DNA from: G963676095 sp963676095
GTDB lineage: Bacteria > Bacteroidota > Bacteroidia > Bacteroidales > Prolixibacteraceae
Assembly: GCA_963676095.1 (NCBI GenBank)
Contig: OY781040.1
Location: 3,658,001-3,722,000 of the forward strand
DNA length: 64,000 nt
Direction of reading: 5' to 3'
Both the position numbers and the translations under genes were made by a program. Below are positions 1-9,093 of the stretch, piece by piece (within the stretch, counting starts at the first letter, position 1; every line of letters begins with the position of its first letter). The notes below the pieces were generated by a model that did not search any database, was not told the DNA's origin, and saw only the letters and a list, made by a program, of their open reading frames with translations.

Positions 1-15
1 ATCAAACCATCCAGT

Positions 16-40
16 ATCCAGCATCAAATATCCAGCATCA
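16..40. repeat. Short ATCCAGCATCA direct repeats
   Basis: The 11-mer ATCCAGCATCA occurs at 16-26 and again at 30-40, with a partial copy (ATCCAG) at 9-14, giving a period of about 14 bp. The array sits just downstream of the pntB stop and is cut by the window edge, so its full size is unknown. No gene is visible in the first 63 bases. Confidence 0.5.
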
Positions 41-63
41 GCCAGTTTTCCTCTCTGCCGTTC

Positions 64-1506
64 TTAAAGGTTTTTAATTTCATTGACCAGCTTTTGCAAC
101 GTGTCTTTTGCGTTGCCGAACAGTAACCGGGTTTTTTCTCCGAAGAAAAGTTCATTTTCAATCCCGGCATATCCTTTGCCCCGTCCCCTTTTCATCACGA
201 TAATGTTTTTTGCCTCGAAGGCCCTGATGATGGGCATACCGGCGATAGGGCTTCCGGGATCGGTAATGGCTGCCGGGTTGACCACATCGTTTGCTCCGAT
301 CACGACGACCACATCGGTATTGGGCATGTCCGGATTAATCGAGTCCATTTCGACCAGCTGGCTGTACGGCACGTCTGCCTCGGCTAGCAATACGTTCATG
401 TGACCGGGCATACGTCCGGCTACCGGATGGATCGCATACCTTACATTAACCCCTTTGCCGCCCAAAAGCAGGTCGAGCTCGTGGCAAACATGCTGTGCCT
501 GTGCAACTGCCAGTCCGTATCCCGGAACAATTACCACACTTTGTGAATAGCTCATCAGGATCGCTGCATCGCTCAGCGTTATTTCCTTCATTTCGCCCTG
601 TTCCCTGGCTGCCGATGATCCGCCTCCGCCAAAAGCGCCGACAATCACGTTCAGCAGCGACCTGTTCATGGCGCGGCACATCAGCACCGTAAGAATTGTT
701 CCCGCAGCACCCACGAGGATCCCCCCGAGGATCATGGCCTGGTTATTATAGATGAACCCGGCCATGGCTGCGGCTATTCCTGTTAAACTGTTCAGCAGCG
801 AAATTACGACAGGCATATCGGCCCCGCCTATCGGCATAACAAACAGAACTCCGTAGAGCAGCGATAAGGCCATCAGCAGGTAGATAGCCCATTCAAGCTG
901 TTCGGGCGTTTGGCCGGAGACAAGCATGTAAACCGCGAGGACCAGCGTGGCGATGAGTAACAGGATATTGACATATTTCATGATTCCTGAACGGATATCC
1001 CCGATCTTTCCGTCAAGTTTTCCGTAGGCGATCATACTTCCGCTGAAAGCGATAGCACCGATAATCAGTCCTAACAGGGTTACCAGTACAGAGGTTATAT
1101 TACCCATGTCGGCATTGGGAAACTCGAGCAGCGATACCAGCATGGATGCAGCCCCTCCTGTGGCATTATAAAACGACACGAGCTGTGGCATAGCAGTCAT
1201 TTTTATCCTCCGTGCCACAATCCACCCAATCACGGAACCTACCCCGATCGAAGCCAGGATGATCCACATGTTGGCCAGCGGGATGCCCCGTCCATCGGCA
1301 TTTTTATGAAGAAATAAAGTGGTCGCCATTCCCAGCAACATTCCGGCGGCAGCATAAAAATTGCCTTTCCGGGCAGTTTCGGGATGACTTAACAATTTCA
1401 GCCCGTAAACAAACAGCAGGGCCGCTGTCAGGTAGCTAAGTTCCAGCAGGGTTTCTCCCATGGTATAGGGCGTTCCGTTCAGTGTTCCGATTATCTGGTC
1501 CATCAT
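64..1506 (-). CDS. pntB: NAD(P) transhydrogenase subunit beta
   Basis: This is the membrane and NADP(H)-binding subunit of proton-translocating transhydrogenase, which uses the proton gradient to transfer hydride from NADH to NADP+. The 480-residue length is typical. Hydrophobic membrane segments fill residues 20-290. The soluble domain III follows, with the NADP-binding stretch GYGLAVAQAQ at 329-338, GANDVVNPAA at 404-413 and KRGRGKGYAG at 439-448, all family hallmarks. The ATG overlaps the stop of the upstream pntAB gene (ATGA, 4 nt), which suggests translational coupling; a second ATG lies one codon in. It is the last gene of a pntAA-pntAB-pntB operon supplying NADPH. No key residue appears to be missing. 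Confidence 0.97.
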   Translation of the reverse strand: MMDQIIGTLNGTPYTMGETLLELSYLTAALLFVYGLKLLSHPETARKGNFYAAAGMLLGMATTLFLHKNADGRGIPLANMWIILASIGVGSVIGWIVARRIKMTAMPQLVSFYNATGGAASMLVSLLEFPNADMGNITSVLVTLLGLIIGAIAFSGSMIAYGKLDGKIGDIRSGIMKYVNILLLIATLVLAVYMLVSGQTPEQLEWAIYLLMALSLLYGVLFVMPIGGADMPVVISLLNSLTGIAAAMAGFIYNNQAMILGGILVGAAGTILTVLMCRAMNRSLLNVIVGAFGGGGSSAAREQGEMKEITLSDAAILMSYSQSVVIVPGYGLAVAQAQHVCHELDLLLGGKGVNVRYAIHPVAGRMPGHMNVLLAEADVPYSQLVEMDSINPDMPNTDVVVVIGANDVVNPAAITDPGSPIAGMPIIRAFEAKNIIVMKRGRGKGYAGIENELFFGEKTRLLFGNAKDTLQKLVNEIKNL

Positions 1507-1826
1507 GCCCTCCCTTTTTTCTTCTTTTTAAACATTTCCAGCATCCTGTCTGTCACCACGAAACCTCCGACTACGTTTAACGTACCGAAGATAACTGCCA
1601 GGATCCCCAGTATGAGCCCGACCGAAAGACGGGAGGCATCTTCATGCCCTACCAGGATGATCCCGCCAATGATAATAACCCCGCTGATCGCGTTGGCCCC
1701 GGACATCAGCGGGGTATGCAGTACCGACGGCACGTGCGAAATGACTTCGATGCCCAGGAATATGGAAAGGGCGATAATAAAGATCGCTTCCTTGTATGTA
1801 TAAAAAAACTGAAGTATTTGTTCCAT
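1503..1826 (-). CDS. pntAB: NAD(P) transhydrogenase subunit alpha, membrane part
   Basis: This 107-residue protein corresponds to the C-terminal membrane part of the E. coli alpha subunit. It is encoded separately here, as in the three-subunit form of the enzyme. Three to four hydrophobic segments are visible (around residues 12-30, 35-58 and 62-90), with a Lys-rich tail (FKKKKKGRA). It contributes to the proton channel together with PntB. It lies 2 bp after pntAA and overlaps pntB by 4 nt, so the three genes form a tight operon. Confidence 0.94.
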   Translation of the reverse strand: MEQILQFFYTYKEAIFIIALSIFLGIEVISHVPSVLHTPLMSGANAISGVIIIGGIILVGHEDASRLSVGLILGILAVIFGTLNVVGGFVVTDRMLEMFKKKKKGRA

Positions 1827-1828
1827 GA

Positions 1829-2953
1829 TTATCCGATTATTGATTTTATACGTTCGTTATAAATCTGGCCTTCGTGGGTAATGCAGGTACCCTTCACGAT
1901 CTCGTCGTTGAAGTCCAGCTTCAGGCTGCCATCTTCGGCAATCAGTAATTCCATGAAGTTGCTGACATTCTTCCCGAACATCTTGCTGGCATCTTTAGGC
2001 ATCTGTGACGGGTAGTTTGACTGTCCGGCAATAGTAACCCCGTGCTTAACAACGGTTTTGTTATCCTCGGTAAGTTCACAGTTTCCTCCGCTCGATGCTG
2101 CCAGGTCGATAATGACAGAACCGGGTTGCATACTGGCCACCACTTGCCCGGAGATCAGGCGCGGGGCTTTTTTCCCGGGGATCTGGGCCGTGCAGATGAT
2201 TACATTCGCTTTGGCTGCGTGCTGGTTAATGGCTTCCTGCTGCTTCCGTTTATAGTCTTCGGTTTGTTCTACGGCGTACCCGCCGGCGGCAGCGTCTTCT
2301 TTAGCCCCTTCCACCTCGACGAAGCGTGCCCCCAGGCTCATCACTTCCTCTTTCACGGCAGACCGCACATCGAAAGCTTCGACCTGGGCCCCCAGCTTTC
2401 GTGCAATGGCAATAGCCTGGAGCCCTGCTACCCCTGCCCCAAGGATCAGTACATTGGCCGGACGTATGGTACCGGCTGCCGTCATGAACATCGGGAAAAA
2501 GGTCGGCAGGTGGCCCGCTGCAGCAAGGACAGCCTTGTACCCGGATACGGTGGCCATCGACGACAATACATCCATCGACTGGGCCCTGGTACTCCGGGGG
2601 ATGGAATCCATGCTGAAGCTGGTGACCCCTTTTTCAAGAAAAAGCTTCACCAGTTCTTTATTCCAAAGTGGTTTGTACTCGCTGAGCCATAATTGGCCCG
2701 GCTTTAACCTGTTCGCCAGGTCTTCGTTCGGTTCGGAGATCTGGACCAGCAATCCGGCCTGCTTTATAACCTCCTCGCGGGAAACAATTTTCGCCCCGGC
2801 TTCCTCATAACCGGGATCTTCTGCAAACGCCCCTGTACCGGCACCTTTTTCAACAAGAAATTCTGTTTTCCTGGAAATCAGGTGTTTCACATTTTCCGGC
2901 AAAAGGGCTACCCTTTGTTCCGGGGCAACATCTTTCAGGAGTCCAATTATCAT
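1829..2953 (-). CDS. pntAA: NAD(P) transhydrogenase subunit alpha, NAD-binding part
   Basis: This is the soluble NAD(H)-binding domain I of transhydrogenase, 374 residues, related to alanine dehydrogenase. The N-terminus has the family pattern (PEQRVALLPE at 11-20). The RAQSMDVLSSMA motif is at 123-134, and the Rossmann glycine motif GAGVAG is at 172-177, followed by a basic/acidic stretch (EAFDVR). It is the first gene of the pnt operon. The ATG at 2953 is the natural start because the protein then begins with the first beta strand (MIIGLLKD). About 1.26 kb of non-coding DNA lies upstream; I could not place a convincing promoter there. Confidence 0.96.
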   Translation of the reverse strand: MIIGLLKDVAPEQRVALLPENVKHLISRKTEFLVEKGAGTGAFAEDPGYEEAGAKIVSREEVIKQAGLLVQISEPNEDLANRLKPGQLWLSEYKPLWNKELVKLFLEKGVTSFSMDSIPRSTRAQSMDVLSSMATVSGYKAVLAAAGHLPTFFPMFMTAAGTIRPANVLILGAGVAGLQAIAIARKLGAQVEAFDVRSAVKEEVMSLGARFVEVEGAKEDAAAGGYAVEQTEDYKRKQQEAINQHAAKANVIICTAQIPGKKAPRLISGQVVASMQPGSVIIDLAASSGGNCELTEDNKTVVKHGVTIAGQSNYPSQMPKDASKMFGKNVSNFMELLIAEDGSLKLDFNDEIVKGTCITHEGQIYNERIKSIIG

Positions 2954-4217
2954 AGTGCTTTTATTTTGATTAAACGAGAATTTGTGTTGTTAAGTAATTC
3001 TTTTGTCAGTTGTTTATGTAATTGCTGTGAAAACAAGAATGATACGTGTCGGTAAATAATCAATTGCGAATAATTAATTACCTGTTTCTCTGGGGCAGTT
3101 GTATTTTTGGTGTTCCTGACTAAGATAAAGCTCTTTCGTTTTCTAACAAAGAAAATGGGCTGTTAACGCACACGGTTATGTTGTAAAGTATATTTCTAGT
3201 GATCTAAACTGATGGCCGGGTACCCGGTAAAGTGTCCAAATGGTTTAATTTGTGTGTTTTTCTGCCTGATAACAGGATGATAATCGCAAATGTTATCGGG
3301 GTTTAAGAAAATTCGGGTCCATATCATTGACGTTGTTGTTCCCAAATTATCGGTTCGTATCCTGGAAATTACAGACTATAATTTTTAAGATTACAGGTTA
3401 ATATTTTGGAAATTATGGATTAATATTTTGGAAATTATAGGTTAATATTTCCAAGATTATAGGTTACAATTTTCAAAATTATAAGTTAATATTTTGAAAC
3501 GGATCATAACGCACCGGCAAGTTCCGGACAGTGCATTCAGAACTTCTTAGGATCGCTACATATTTCTGTGGGGTATCCTTATTATGTAAAAATTTAGTGA
3601 GACGAAAAAGGAAGAAATAAGAATCAGTCACACCATTCAAAGTTTCCCTAAAAGCCTTTAGTTTAGCATTGAAAGATTATGCAGAAGCACTGGTTGAGCG
3701 GTTATCAAAAAAGTTTGGGAACGGACAGGACAGACCATCCCGAAAACCGTCAATACTCCGTCGCGAAAGCAGAACAGAGCGGTGCGCAGGCCTTCAAAAC
3801 GCCCGGGTGAGGGTTCGTTTTGACAAGATTTTTGCTTCCTTTTCATCGAATGGAAAAGGAAGCGCCTGTCCGGCTCAAGGACAGAAATGATAAAAAATGG
3901 GGTTGTTTGTGCCTAAAAAGAATCCGGATCCGGAAAGCGGGACCTGATTGCCAAAATCAGAAAGGCCATCGGAATTTTGATTAAACGGGTATTCTGCCTG
4001 GCAGGCAATGATAAACTTATCTTTTCATATGACTGTACGCGGGAGAGGACAGCAATGTGCTTCGTCCGTTTCCAAAGTCAAAAACAGGCAGATTCACAGA
4101 AAGAGTCCATCCCTTTGTGCCAGACCTTTTGATAAAAATGTGGAAAACTAATCCGGAAAAAATCGTTCTGCTACAGATAAGCAAATATCTTTGCAAGTCA
4201 ATCATAAATACGAAAAC
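2954..4217. other. 1.26-kb intergenic stretch without a convincing gene
   Basis: This region lies between the divergent pntAA and the DUF4494 gene. It contains the 22-bp tandem array listed separately (3346-3499). Several short open frames exist (for example near 3660-3890 and 4017-4205), but none resembles a known protein, and they overlap each other in opposite strands. The stretch 3660-4150 is less AT-rich than the repeat region and may be an eroded gene. I see no terminal inverted repeats or transposase motif. Confidence 0.6.
3346..3499. repeat. Seven-copy 22-bp degenerate tandem repeat
   Basis: Seven consecutive 22-bp units begin at 3346, 3368, 3390, 3412, 3434, 3456 and 3478. The consensus is about ATTATAGGTTAATATTTTGG plus AA. 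Units 3 to 5 and 7 are closest to each other, and the outer first two are more diverged. The unit length equals about two helical turns, so any bound protein would sit on one face of the DNA. There are no unique spacers, so it is not a CRISPR array. Confidence 0.85.
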
Positions 4218-4838
4218 ATGCAGACTTGGTTCGAAGTAAAAGTTAAATATGTCAAGGTCGATCAGGATGGACGCGAGCGTAAGGTGAGCGAGGTTTACCT
4301 GATCGATGCCGTATCATTTACCGATGCTGAAGCCAGGATTATACAGCAGATGCAGCAGGTAATCCGCGGTGAGTTTCAGGTAGACAATATCAAAAAATCA
4401 AATATTATCGAGATTTTTCCGGCAGAGAGCGGTGAGTTTTGGTATAAAGCCCGGATTAGCATTGTTACAATCGATGAGAAGGCCGGGAAGGAGAAGAAGG
4501 TTAATAATTACTTCCTTGTTGCGGCGGATGATTTTAAGGAGGCCCTGACCAGACTGGAGGAAGGCCTTTCCTACATACTGGTGCCTTATCATACGACGTC
4601 GATGAGCCTGAGCAATATTGTTGATGTTTTCCCGTATTTTCAGGACGACGATAAGCAGCAGTTGCCTTCGAACCTGAAACCTTTGTCTCAGCAGCAACCG
4701 TCAGGAGGTATCCCTTCCGTTGCCGGGGCCGGCGATTTCAGGGCTGAAGCTCCGGTATTCGAAGACGAAGAGGATGAACCATCGCCTGAGGTGAACGATG
4801 AGGAAGGAGATGAAGGACCTGCTGAACCGGAAGCATAG
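4218..4838 (+). CDS. DUF4494 domain-containing protein
   Basis: A 206-residue cytoplasmic protein of the DUF4494 family, which I know essentially from Bacteroidota. The N-terminal two thirds carry two similar repeats: WFEVKVKYVKVDQDG near the start, and WYKARISIVTIDEKAG about 75 residues later. Each is followed by an E/D-rich helix ending near the hydrophobic motif NIVDVFP or NIIEIFP. The last 50 residues are low-complexity and strongly acidic (EDEEDEPSPE). The start is placed at the internal ATG at 4218, because the family begins with MQTWFEVK; an upstream ATG at 4191 would add nine unlike residues. Function is unknown. It converges on typA across a shared terminator. Confidence 0.85.
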   Translation: MQTWFEVKVKYVKVDQDGRERKVSEVYLIDAVSFTDAEARIIQQMQQVIRGEFQVDNIKKSNIIEIFPAESGEFWYKARISIVTIDEKAGKEKKVNNYFLVAADDFKEALTRLEEGLSYILVPYHTTSMSLSNIVDVFPYFQDDDKQQLPSNLKPLSQQQPSGGIPSVAGAGDFRAEAPVFEDEEDEPSPEVNDEEGDEGPAEPEA

Positions 4839-4848
4839 CATAATAAAA

Positions 4849-4888
4849 ACACAGGGAAGTGCCTGTTTTTTCTGGTACTTCCCTGTGT
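4849..4888. terminator. Bidirectional terminator between DUF4494 gene and typA
   Basis: A perfect 12-bp inverted repeat (ACACAGGGAAGT at 4849-4860, ACTTCCCTGTGT at 4877-4888) encloses a 16-nt loop. It lies between two convergent genes. A-rich sequence precedes it and AT-rich sequence follows it, so it can serve both strands. Confidence 0.8.
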
Positions 4889-4954
4889 GAACTATTTATT
4901 TAGAGGGTATGCCCTGTTTTATGAGATTTCCCTGTGATATCCGGGGGAATGAAA

Positions 4955-6757
4955 TCAGTTGATTCTTCCGCCCCGCTTCCGTTCGATTTCTTTCAGGAAA
5001 ATCTTTCTCATGCGCAGCGATTTCGGGGTCACTTCCAGGTATTCGTCATTATTGATATATTCCAGCGCTTCTTCAAGACTGAAGATGATTGGTGGAGCCA
5101 ACCTTACTTTGTCGTCAGAACCGGAAGCACGCATATTGGTTAGTTTTTTTGACTGGGTGACATTCATGGTAATATCGTCGGCCCTTGTATTTTCGCCGAC
5201 AACCATCCCTTCATAAACGTCGTCTCCCGGGGAGATGAAAAAGCGTCCCCTGTCCTGCAGTTTGTTAAGGGCGTAAGCAAAAGCCGTTCCCGGTTCCTTG
5301 GCGATAAGCGATCCGTTTTTCCGTCCTTCGATCTCGCCTTTCATTGGCTGGTATTCGATAAAACGGTGTGTCATGACTGCCTCGCCTGCAGTTGCCGTGA
5401 GCATATTGGTCCGAAGCCCGATGATACCACGGGACGGAATCAGGAATTCCAGGTGGATCCGGTCGCCCTTACGCTCCATGTTTTGCATTTCACCTTTGCG
5501 AACGGTAACCATTTCGACCACTTTGCCCGAGTATTCGTCGGGAACGTCCACATGCATTTCCTCAATCGGTTCGCACTTGATCCCTCCGATTTCCTTGAAA
5601 AGTACTTTCGGCTGTCCGACCTGTAGTTCATACCCTTCACGCCGCATCGTTTCGATCAGTACCGACAAATGAAGTACCCCCCGTCCGTATACGATAAAAG
5701 TATCTGCCGAATTTCCTTGTTTTACACGAAGAGCAAGGTTTTTTTCCAACTCTTTTTCCAAACGTTCCTTAAGGTGCCTTGATGTTACAAATTTACCTTC
5801 CTTCCCGTAAAAAGGAGAGTCGTTGATTGTAAACAACATGCTCATGGTTGGTTCATCAACTGCGATCGGATCCAGCGGTTCCGGATTGTCCGGGTCGCAG
5901 ATCGAATCGCCAATATCGAAGCCTTCAATACCTACCAGTGCACAGATGTCACCGTTCTGCATGCTTTGTACTTTTTGGCGTCCCAGACCGGTAAAGGTAT
6001 GTAGTTCCCTGATTCTGCTTTTTGTAACAGAGCCGTCTCTTTTTACCAGGGCAACCTGCATGTTTTCTTTCAGCTCTCCCCTGTGGATCCGGCCGATGGC
6101 GATCCTGCCAACATAAGCAGAATAGTCGAGCGAGGTGATCAGCATCTGGGGAGTTCCCGGGTTTTCCTGCGGGGCAGGAATATATTCGAGTATCGCATCG
6201 AGCAATGGCGCAATGGAATCCGATTTTATATTCAGGTCAGGGGTCATCCACCCCTCCTTGGCCGAGCCATAGATCGTCGGAAAATTAAGTTGCTCTTCCG
6301 TAGCATCCAGGCTGAACATCAGGTCGAACACCTGTTCGTGAACTTCTTCCGGACGGCAATTCGGTTTATCAACCTTGTTTATCACGACAATTGGCTTTAG
6401 GCCCAGCGCAAGTGCTTTTGAAAGCACAAATCGCGTCTGCGGCATCGTTCCTTCGAACGCATCTGCCAGCAGCAATACGCCATCCGCCATGTTCAGAACC
6501 CGTTCCACTTCTCCCCCAAAATCAGCGTGGCCTGGAGTATCGATAATGTTAATCTTTACATCTTTATAGGTAACGGAAACATTTTTTGCCAGGATTGTAA
6601 TCCCTCGTTCCCTTTCCAGATCGTTACTGTCAAGAATCAGTTCCTGCTTCTTTTCATGATCTTTCAGAATGTGACAGAAGTAAATCATTTTATCGACCAG
6701 GGTTGTTTTCCCGTGGTCAACATGCGCAATAATTGCAATGTTCCTAATTTTTTGCAT
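4955..6757 (-). CDS. typA: Translational GTPase TypA/BipA
   Basis: A ribosome-associated GTPase of the EF-G/LepA class, involved in ribosome assembly and stress or low-temperature growth. The length (600 residues) is normal. G1 is AHVDHGKTT at 11-19, switch I has RGITI at 51-55, G3 is DTPGHADF at 73-80 and G4 is NKVD at 127-130. The catalytic His of G3 is present. The EF-G-like domains follow, with the BipA-specific C-terminal domain (LEVTPKSLRMRK near the end). I chose ATG at 6757: a TTG four codons upstream would add only LRGY, and GAGGA lies just before the ATG. A TATCTTTG element at 6780-6787 (minus strand) fits a -7 box for this gene. Confidence 0.96.
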   Translation of the reverse strand: MQKIRNIAIIAHVDHGKTTLVDKMIYFCHILKDHEKKQELILDSNDLERERGITILAKNVSVTYKDVKINIIDTPGHADFGGEVERVLNMADGVLLLADAFEGTMPQTRFVLSKALALGLKPIVVINKVDKPNCRPEEVHEQVFDLMFSLDATEEQLNFPTIYGSAKEGWMTPDLNIKSDSIAPLLDAILEYIPAPQENPGTPQMLITSLDYSAYVGRIAIGRIHRGELKENMQVALVKRDGSVTKSRIRELHTFTGLGRQKVQSMQNGDICALVGIEGFDIGDSICDPDNPEPLDPIAVDEPTMSMLFTINDSPFYGKEGKFVTSRHLKERLEKELEKNLALRVKQGNSADTFIVYGRGVLHLSVLIETMRREGYELQVGQPKVLFKEIGGIKCEPIEEMHVDVPDEYSGKVVEMVTVRKGEMQNMERKGDRIHLEFLIPSRGIIGLRTNMLTATAGEAVMTHRFIEYQPMKGEIEGRKNGSLIAKEPGTAFAYALNKLQDRGRFFISPGDDVYEGMVVGENTRADDITMNVTQSKKLTNMRASGSDDKVRLAPPIIFSLEEALEYINNDEYLEVTPKSLRMRKIFLKEIERKRGGRIN

Positions 6758-6930
6758 ATATCCTCTCAAATTGAACGGGCAAAGATAATTTTATTTCTTA
6801 TGCCTGTTACTGTTCTTCTTAATTCTTGACAGTAACTTAACAACTTAGGGTACCGGTGAAAGGCTGAATATTACAATGGTGATAGTCAGATATTAACAAC
6901 CATCCCTTTTTAGATTAACTTTGTTTTTAT

Positions 6931-7815
6931 ATGATCATGGAAAGGATGAATAGAAAACTGAACGCATTCGGGGCCAAATTGACGCCTGTGGATAAAGCTA
7001 CTTTGATTTATATCTTTTTGACTGGTTTAATTATTCCAGTGGGATGGGGGCAGATCGGTCATCCTTTGTTCCATCTTGGAATGAGAGTACTTTTTGTTCT
7101 GATTATCGTTGTCCTGGTTAACTTTGGATATAAAATCTCCGGTGTTACAGGTATTTTCCTGAGAAATTTTTATTCGCTTGTCTTTTTTAGTTTGTTTTAC
7201 ACGGAAACAGCTGCGTTGAACAGGGTAATTTTTAAACATTATTTTGATCCGGTTATTTCCGGGATAGAGAATTCCCTTTTCGGTAACCAACCCAGCCTGA
7301 TGTTTTCTATTCATTTTCCGCAACGCTGGCTGGCGGAACTCATGCATTTTTCTTATTTCTCGTTCTACCTTATTATATCCGGGTTTTGCCTGTACCTGTG
7401 GTTTTATAACAGGGTCGCCTTTCAGAAGGGACTTTTTGTGATCTGCTTCTCATTTTACTTGTATTACCTGATTTTTATTTTTTTCCCGGTAGCTGGTCCT
7501 CAGTTTTATTTCCCTTCGCCCGAAAATTCTATTCCCGGGGGCTACGTGTTTGGTTGGCTGATGCATTTGGTCCACCAGTTGGGAGAACGGCCCACGGCAG
7601 CCTTTCCCAGTTCTCATGTAGGAATTTCTTTTTTAATCTGCTTTTTGAGTTTTCGCTATGCAAGGCCCTTATTTTTTTGTTTTTTGTTCCTCTTCGTACT
7701 GCTTTGTTTTTCGACAGTCTATTTGAAAGCCCACTACCTTATCGATGTGATTGGCGGCTTGATAACGGCTCCTCTTTTTGGCATTTTTAGCCTGTACGCC
7801 TGGCGAAAATTGTGA
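6931..7815 (+). CDS. PAP2/Aur1-like integral membrane phosphatase or phosphotransferase
   Basis: A 294-residue polytopic membrane protein with about six hydrophobic helices. The PAP2 signature is partly visible: PTAAFPSSHVG with the catalytic-type His at 229, and KAHYLIDVIGG with His268 and Asp272. The FFPVAGPQFYFP stretch at 185-195 resembles the Aur1/inositol-phosphorylceramide-synthase-like branch rather than small PAP2 phosphatases. Expected substrates are lipid phosphates or phospholipid headgroups. It precedes a GNAT gene and a lipid kinase gene, so a lipid role is likely. A TAACTTTG box at 6916-6923 ends only 8 nt before the first ATG, so the true start may be the ATG at 6937 or 6946. 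The exact reaction is unknown. Confidence 0.8.
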   Translation: MIMERMNRKLNAFGAKLTPVDKATLIYIFLTGLIIPVGWGQIGHPLFHLGMRVLFVLIIVVLVNFGYKISGVTGIFLRNFYSLVFFSLFYTETAALNRVIFKHYFDPVISGIENSLFGNQPSLMFSIHFPQRWLAELMHFSYFSFYLIISGFCLYLWFYNRVAFQKGLFVICFSFYLYYLIFIFFPVAGPQFYFPSPENSIPGGYVFGWLMHLVHQLGERPTAAFPSSHVGISFLICFLSFRYARPLFFCFLFLFVLLCFSTVYLKAHYLIDVIGGLITAPLFGIFSLYAWRKL

Positions 7816-7971
7816 TGGCATTAGGTTTTGCTGTTAAAAATTTGCAACAGATATTAAAATTTAATTAATTTTCGATTGCTTTAGACGATGCTTTCTGATA
7901 GCGGCGTATGATCTGTCCTGCTATGAGCCAGCACGTATTGTTTCCAAATACTAAACCTGTAATAATTCGTT

Positions 7972-9093
7972 ATGTCTGTTTCAATTAGGCGGGTATTGAC
8001 GGGGAAAGACCTGAAAACATTTATTTTTTTGCCGGAAAAGATCCATCGGGGGCATAAGAACTGGTTACCCCCTGTTTATATGGACGAGCGTGTTTTTTTT
8101 AACCCGGACAAAAATCATTCATTCAGGGACTGCGATACCCTGATGTTGCTTGCTTTTCGTGAAGGGAAAGCCGTAGGCCGTGTGATGGGGATCATTCATC
8201 ATGGATATAACAAAGTTCATAATCTACGGGATGCCCGTTTTGGATACCTGGAATGCCCGGATGATAATGAAGTTGCACATTCCCTTTTGTCAGGGATAGC
8301 GTGCTGGGCGAAAGAGAGGGGCATGGACCGGCTGGTCGGACCTTATGGCTTTTCCGATAAGGATGTTCAGGGATTATTGGTTGAGGGATTCGAATATCCG
8401 CCAATTCTGGATAGTGCCTGTAACTATCCTTACCTGGTTAGGCTTGTTGAGCAGGAAGGCTTTGAAAAGGATGTCGATTGTCTGATTTCCCGTTATAACC
8501 TGAGTACTCCTTTGCCGGAGGAGTACCGGCAGATTTGCGAACGTGTAGAAAATAAAAACGGGTACAAACTCGTCGAATTTGTTTCCAGGAAAGACCTGAA
8601 ACCTTATATTTTACCTGTGTTGAGGATGCTTAACGAAACCTACAACAATCTTTACGGATTTGTAAAAATGGAGGAAGATCATATGAGCGATTTGGCAAAA
8701 CGGTACCTGCCGGTTATTGATCCCCGTTTTGTGAAGGTAATAGAGAATGACGGTCAGTTGCTGGGCTTTCTTGTGGGGATCCCGAATTTCACGCCGGGCC
8801 TTCAACGGGCAAAAGGGTATATGCTCCCGTTTGGATGGTATCATTTTTTCAAATCGATGAAGGTCGCTACACAACTTGATCTGGTTATGGGTGGGGTGTT
8901 GCCTAAGTTCCAGAACAGGGGACTTGAAATTTATATGGCCAGCAGTCTGATTTCTTCCTGTAAAAAAGCAGGGTACAAACAAATTGAAGTGCACCTCGTG
9001 CTTGAATCAAATACCAGGATGCTTGCAGAGTTGCATCATATCGGAGCAATCCCCATAAAACGGTTCAGGGTGTTCTGCAAAAAAATTGACTAA
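7972..9093 (+). CDS. GNAT-family N-acyltransferase (YghO-like)
   Basis: A 373-residue protein of the long GNAT-like family that includes E. coli YghO. The N-terminus (RRVLTGKDLKTFIFLPEKIHR) and GKAVGRVMGIIHHGYN match this group. A second acetyltransferase-type domain occupies the C-terminal half (LDLVMGGVLPKFQNRGLEIYM). From memory, bacterial ceramide synthase of Caulobacter belongs to a related family, so an N-acylation step in sphingolipid synthesis is possible, but I could not confirm this. The gene follows the PAP2-like gene by 156 bp. Its stop overlaps the stop of the convergent lipid-kinase gene by 4 bp. No signal peptide is seen. Confidence 0.8.
   Translation: MSVSIRRVLTGKDLKTFIFLPEKIHRGHKNWLPPVYMDERVFFNPDKNHSFRDCDTLMLLAFREGKAVGRVMGIIHHGYNKVHNLRDARFGYLECPDDNEVAHSLLSGIACWAKERGMDRLVGPYGFSDKDVQGLLVEGFEYPPILDSACNYPYLVRLVEQEGFEKDVDCLISRYNLSTPLPEEYRQICERVENKNGYKLVEFVSRKDLKPYILPVLRMLNETYNNLYGFVKMEEDHMSDLAKRYLPVIDPRFVKVIENDGQLLGFLVGIPNFTPGLQRAKGYMLPFGWYHFFKSMKVATQLDLVMGGVLPKFQNRGLEIYMASSLISSCKKAGYKQIEVHLVLESNTRMLAELHHIGAIPIKRFRVFCKKID

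Noticed and set aside
2042..2692. A 216-codon plus-strand frame inside pntAA
   Set aside because: It lies antisense to a clearly recognised gene and has no motif of its own.
3346..3499. CRISPR array
   Set aside because: Units are directly adjacent without unique spacers, and no cas gene is present.
3346..3499. Link between the 22-bp repeats and the satD operators, because both contain GGTTAAT
   Set aside because: The repeat units lack the inverted partner half-site, so the shared heptamer in AT-rich DNA is likely chance.
3669..3890. A 73-codon plus-strand frame in the intergenic region
   Set aside because: No known motif and overlapping an opposite-strand frame of similar length; composition does not favour either.
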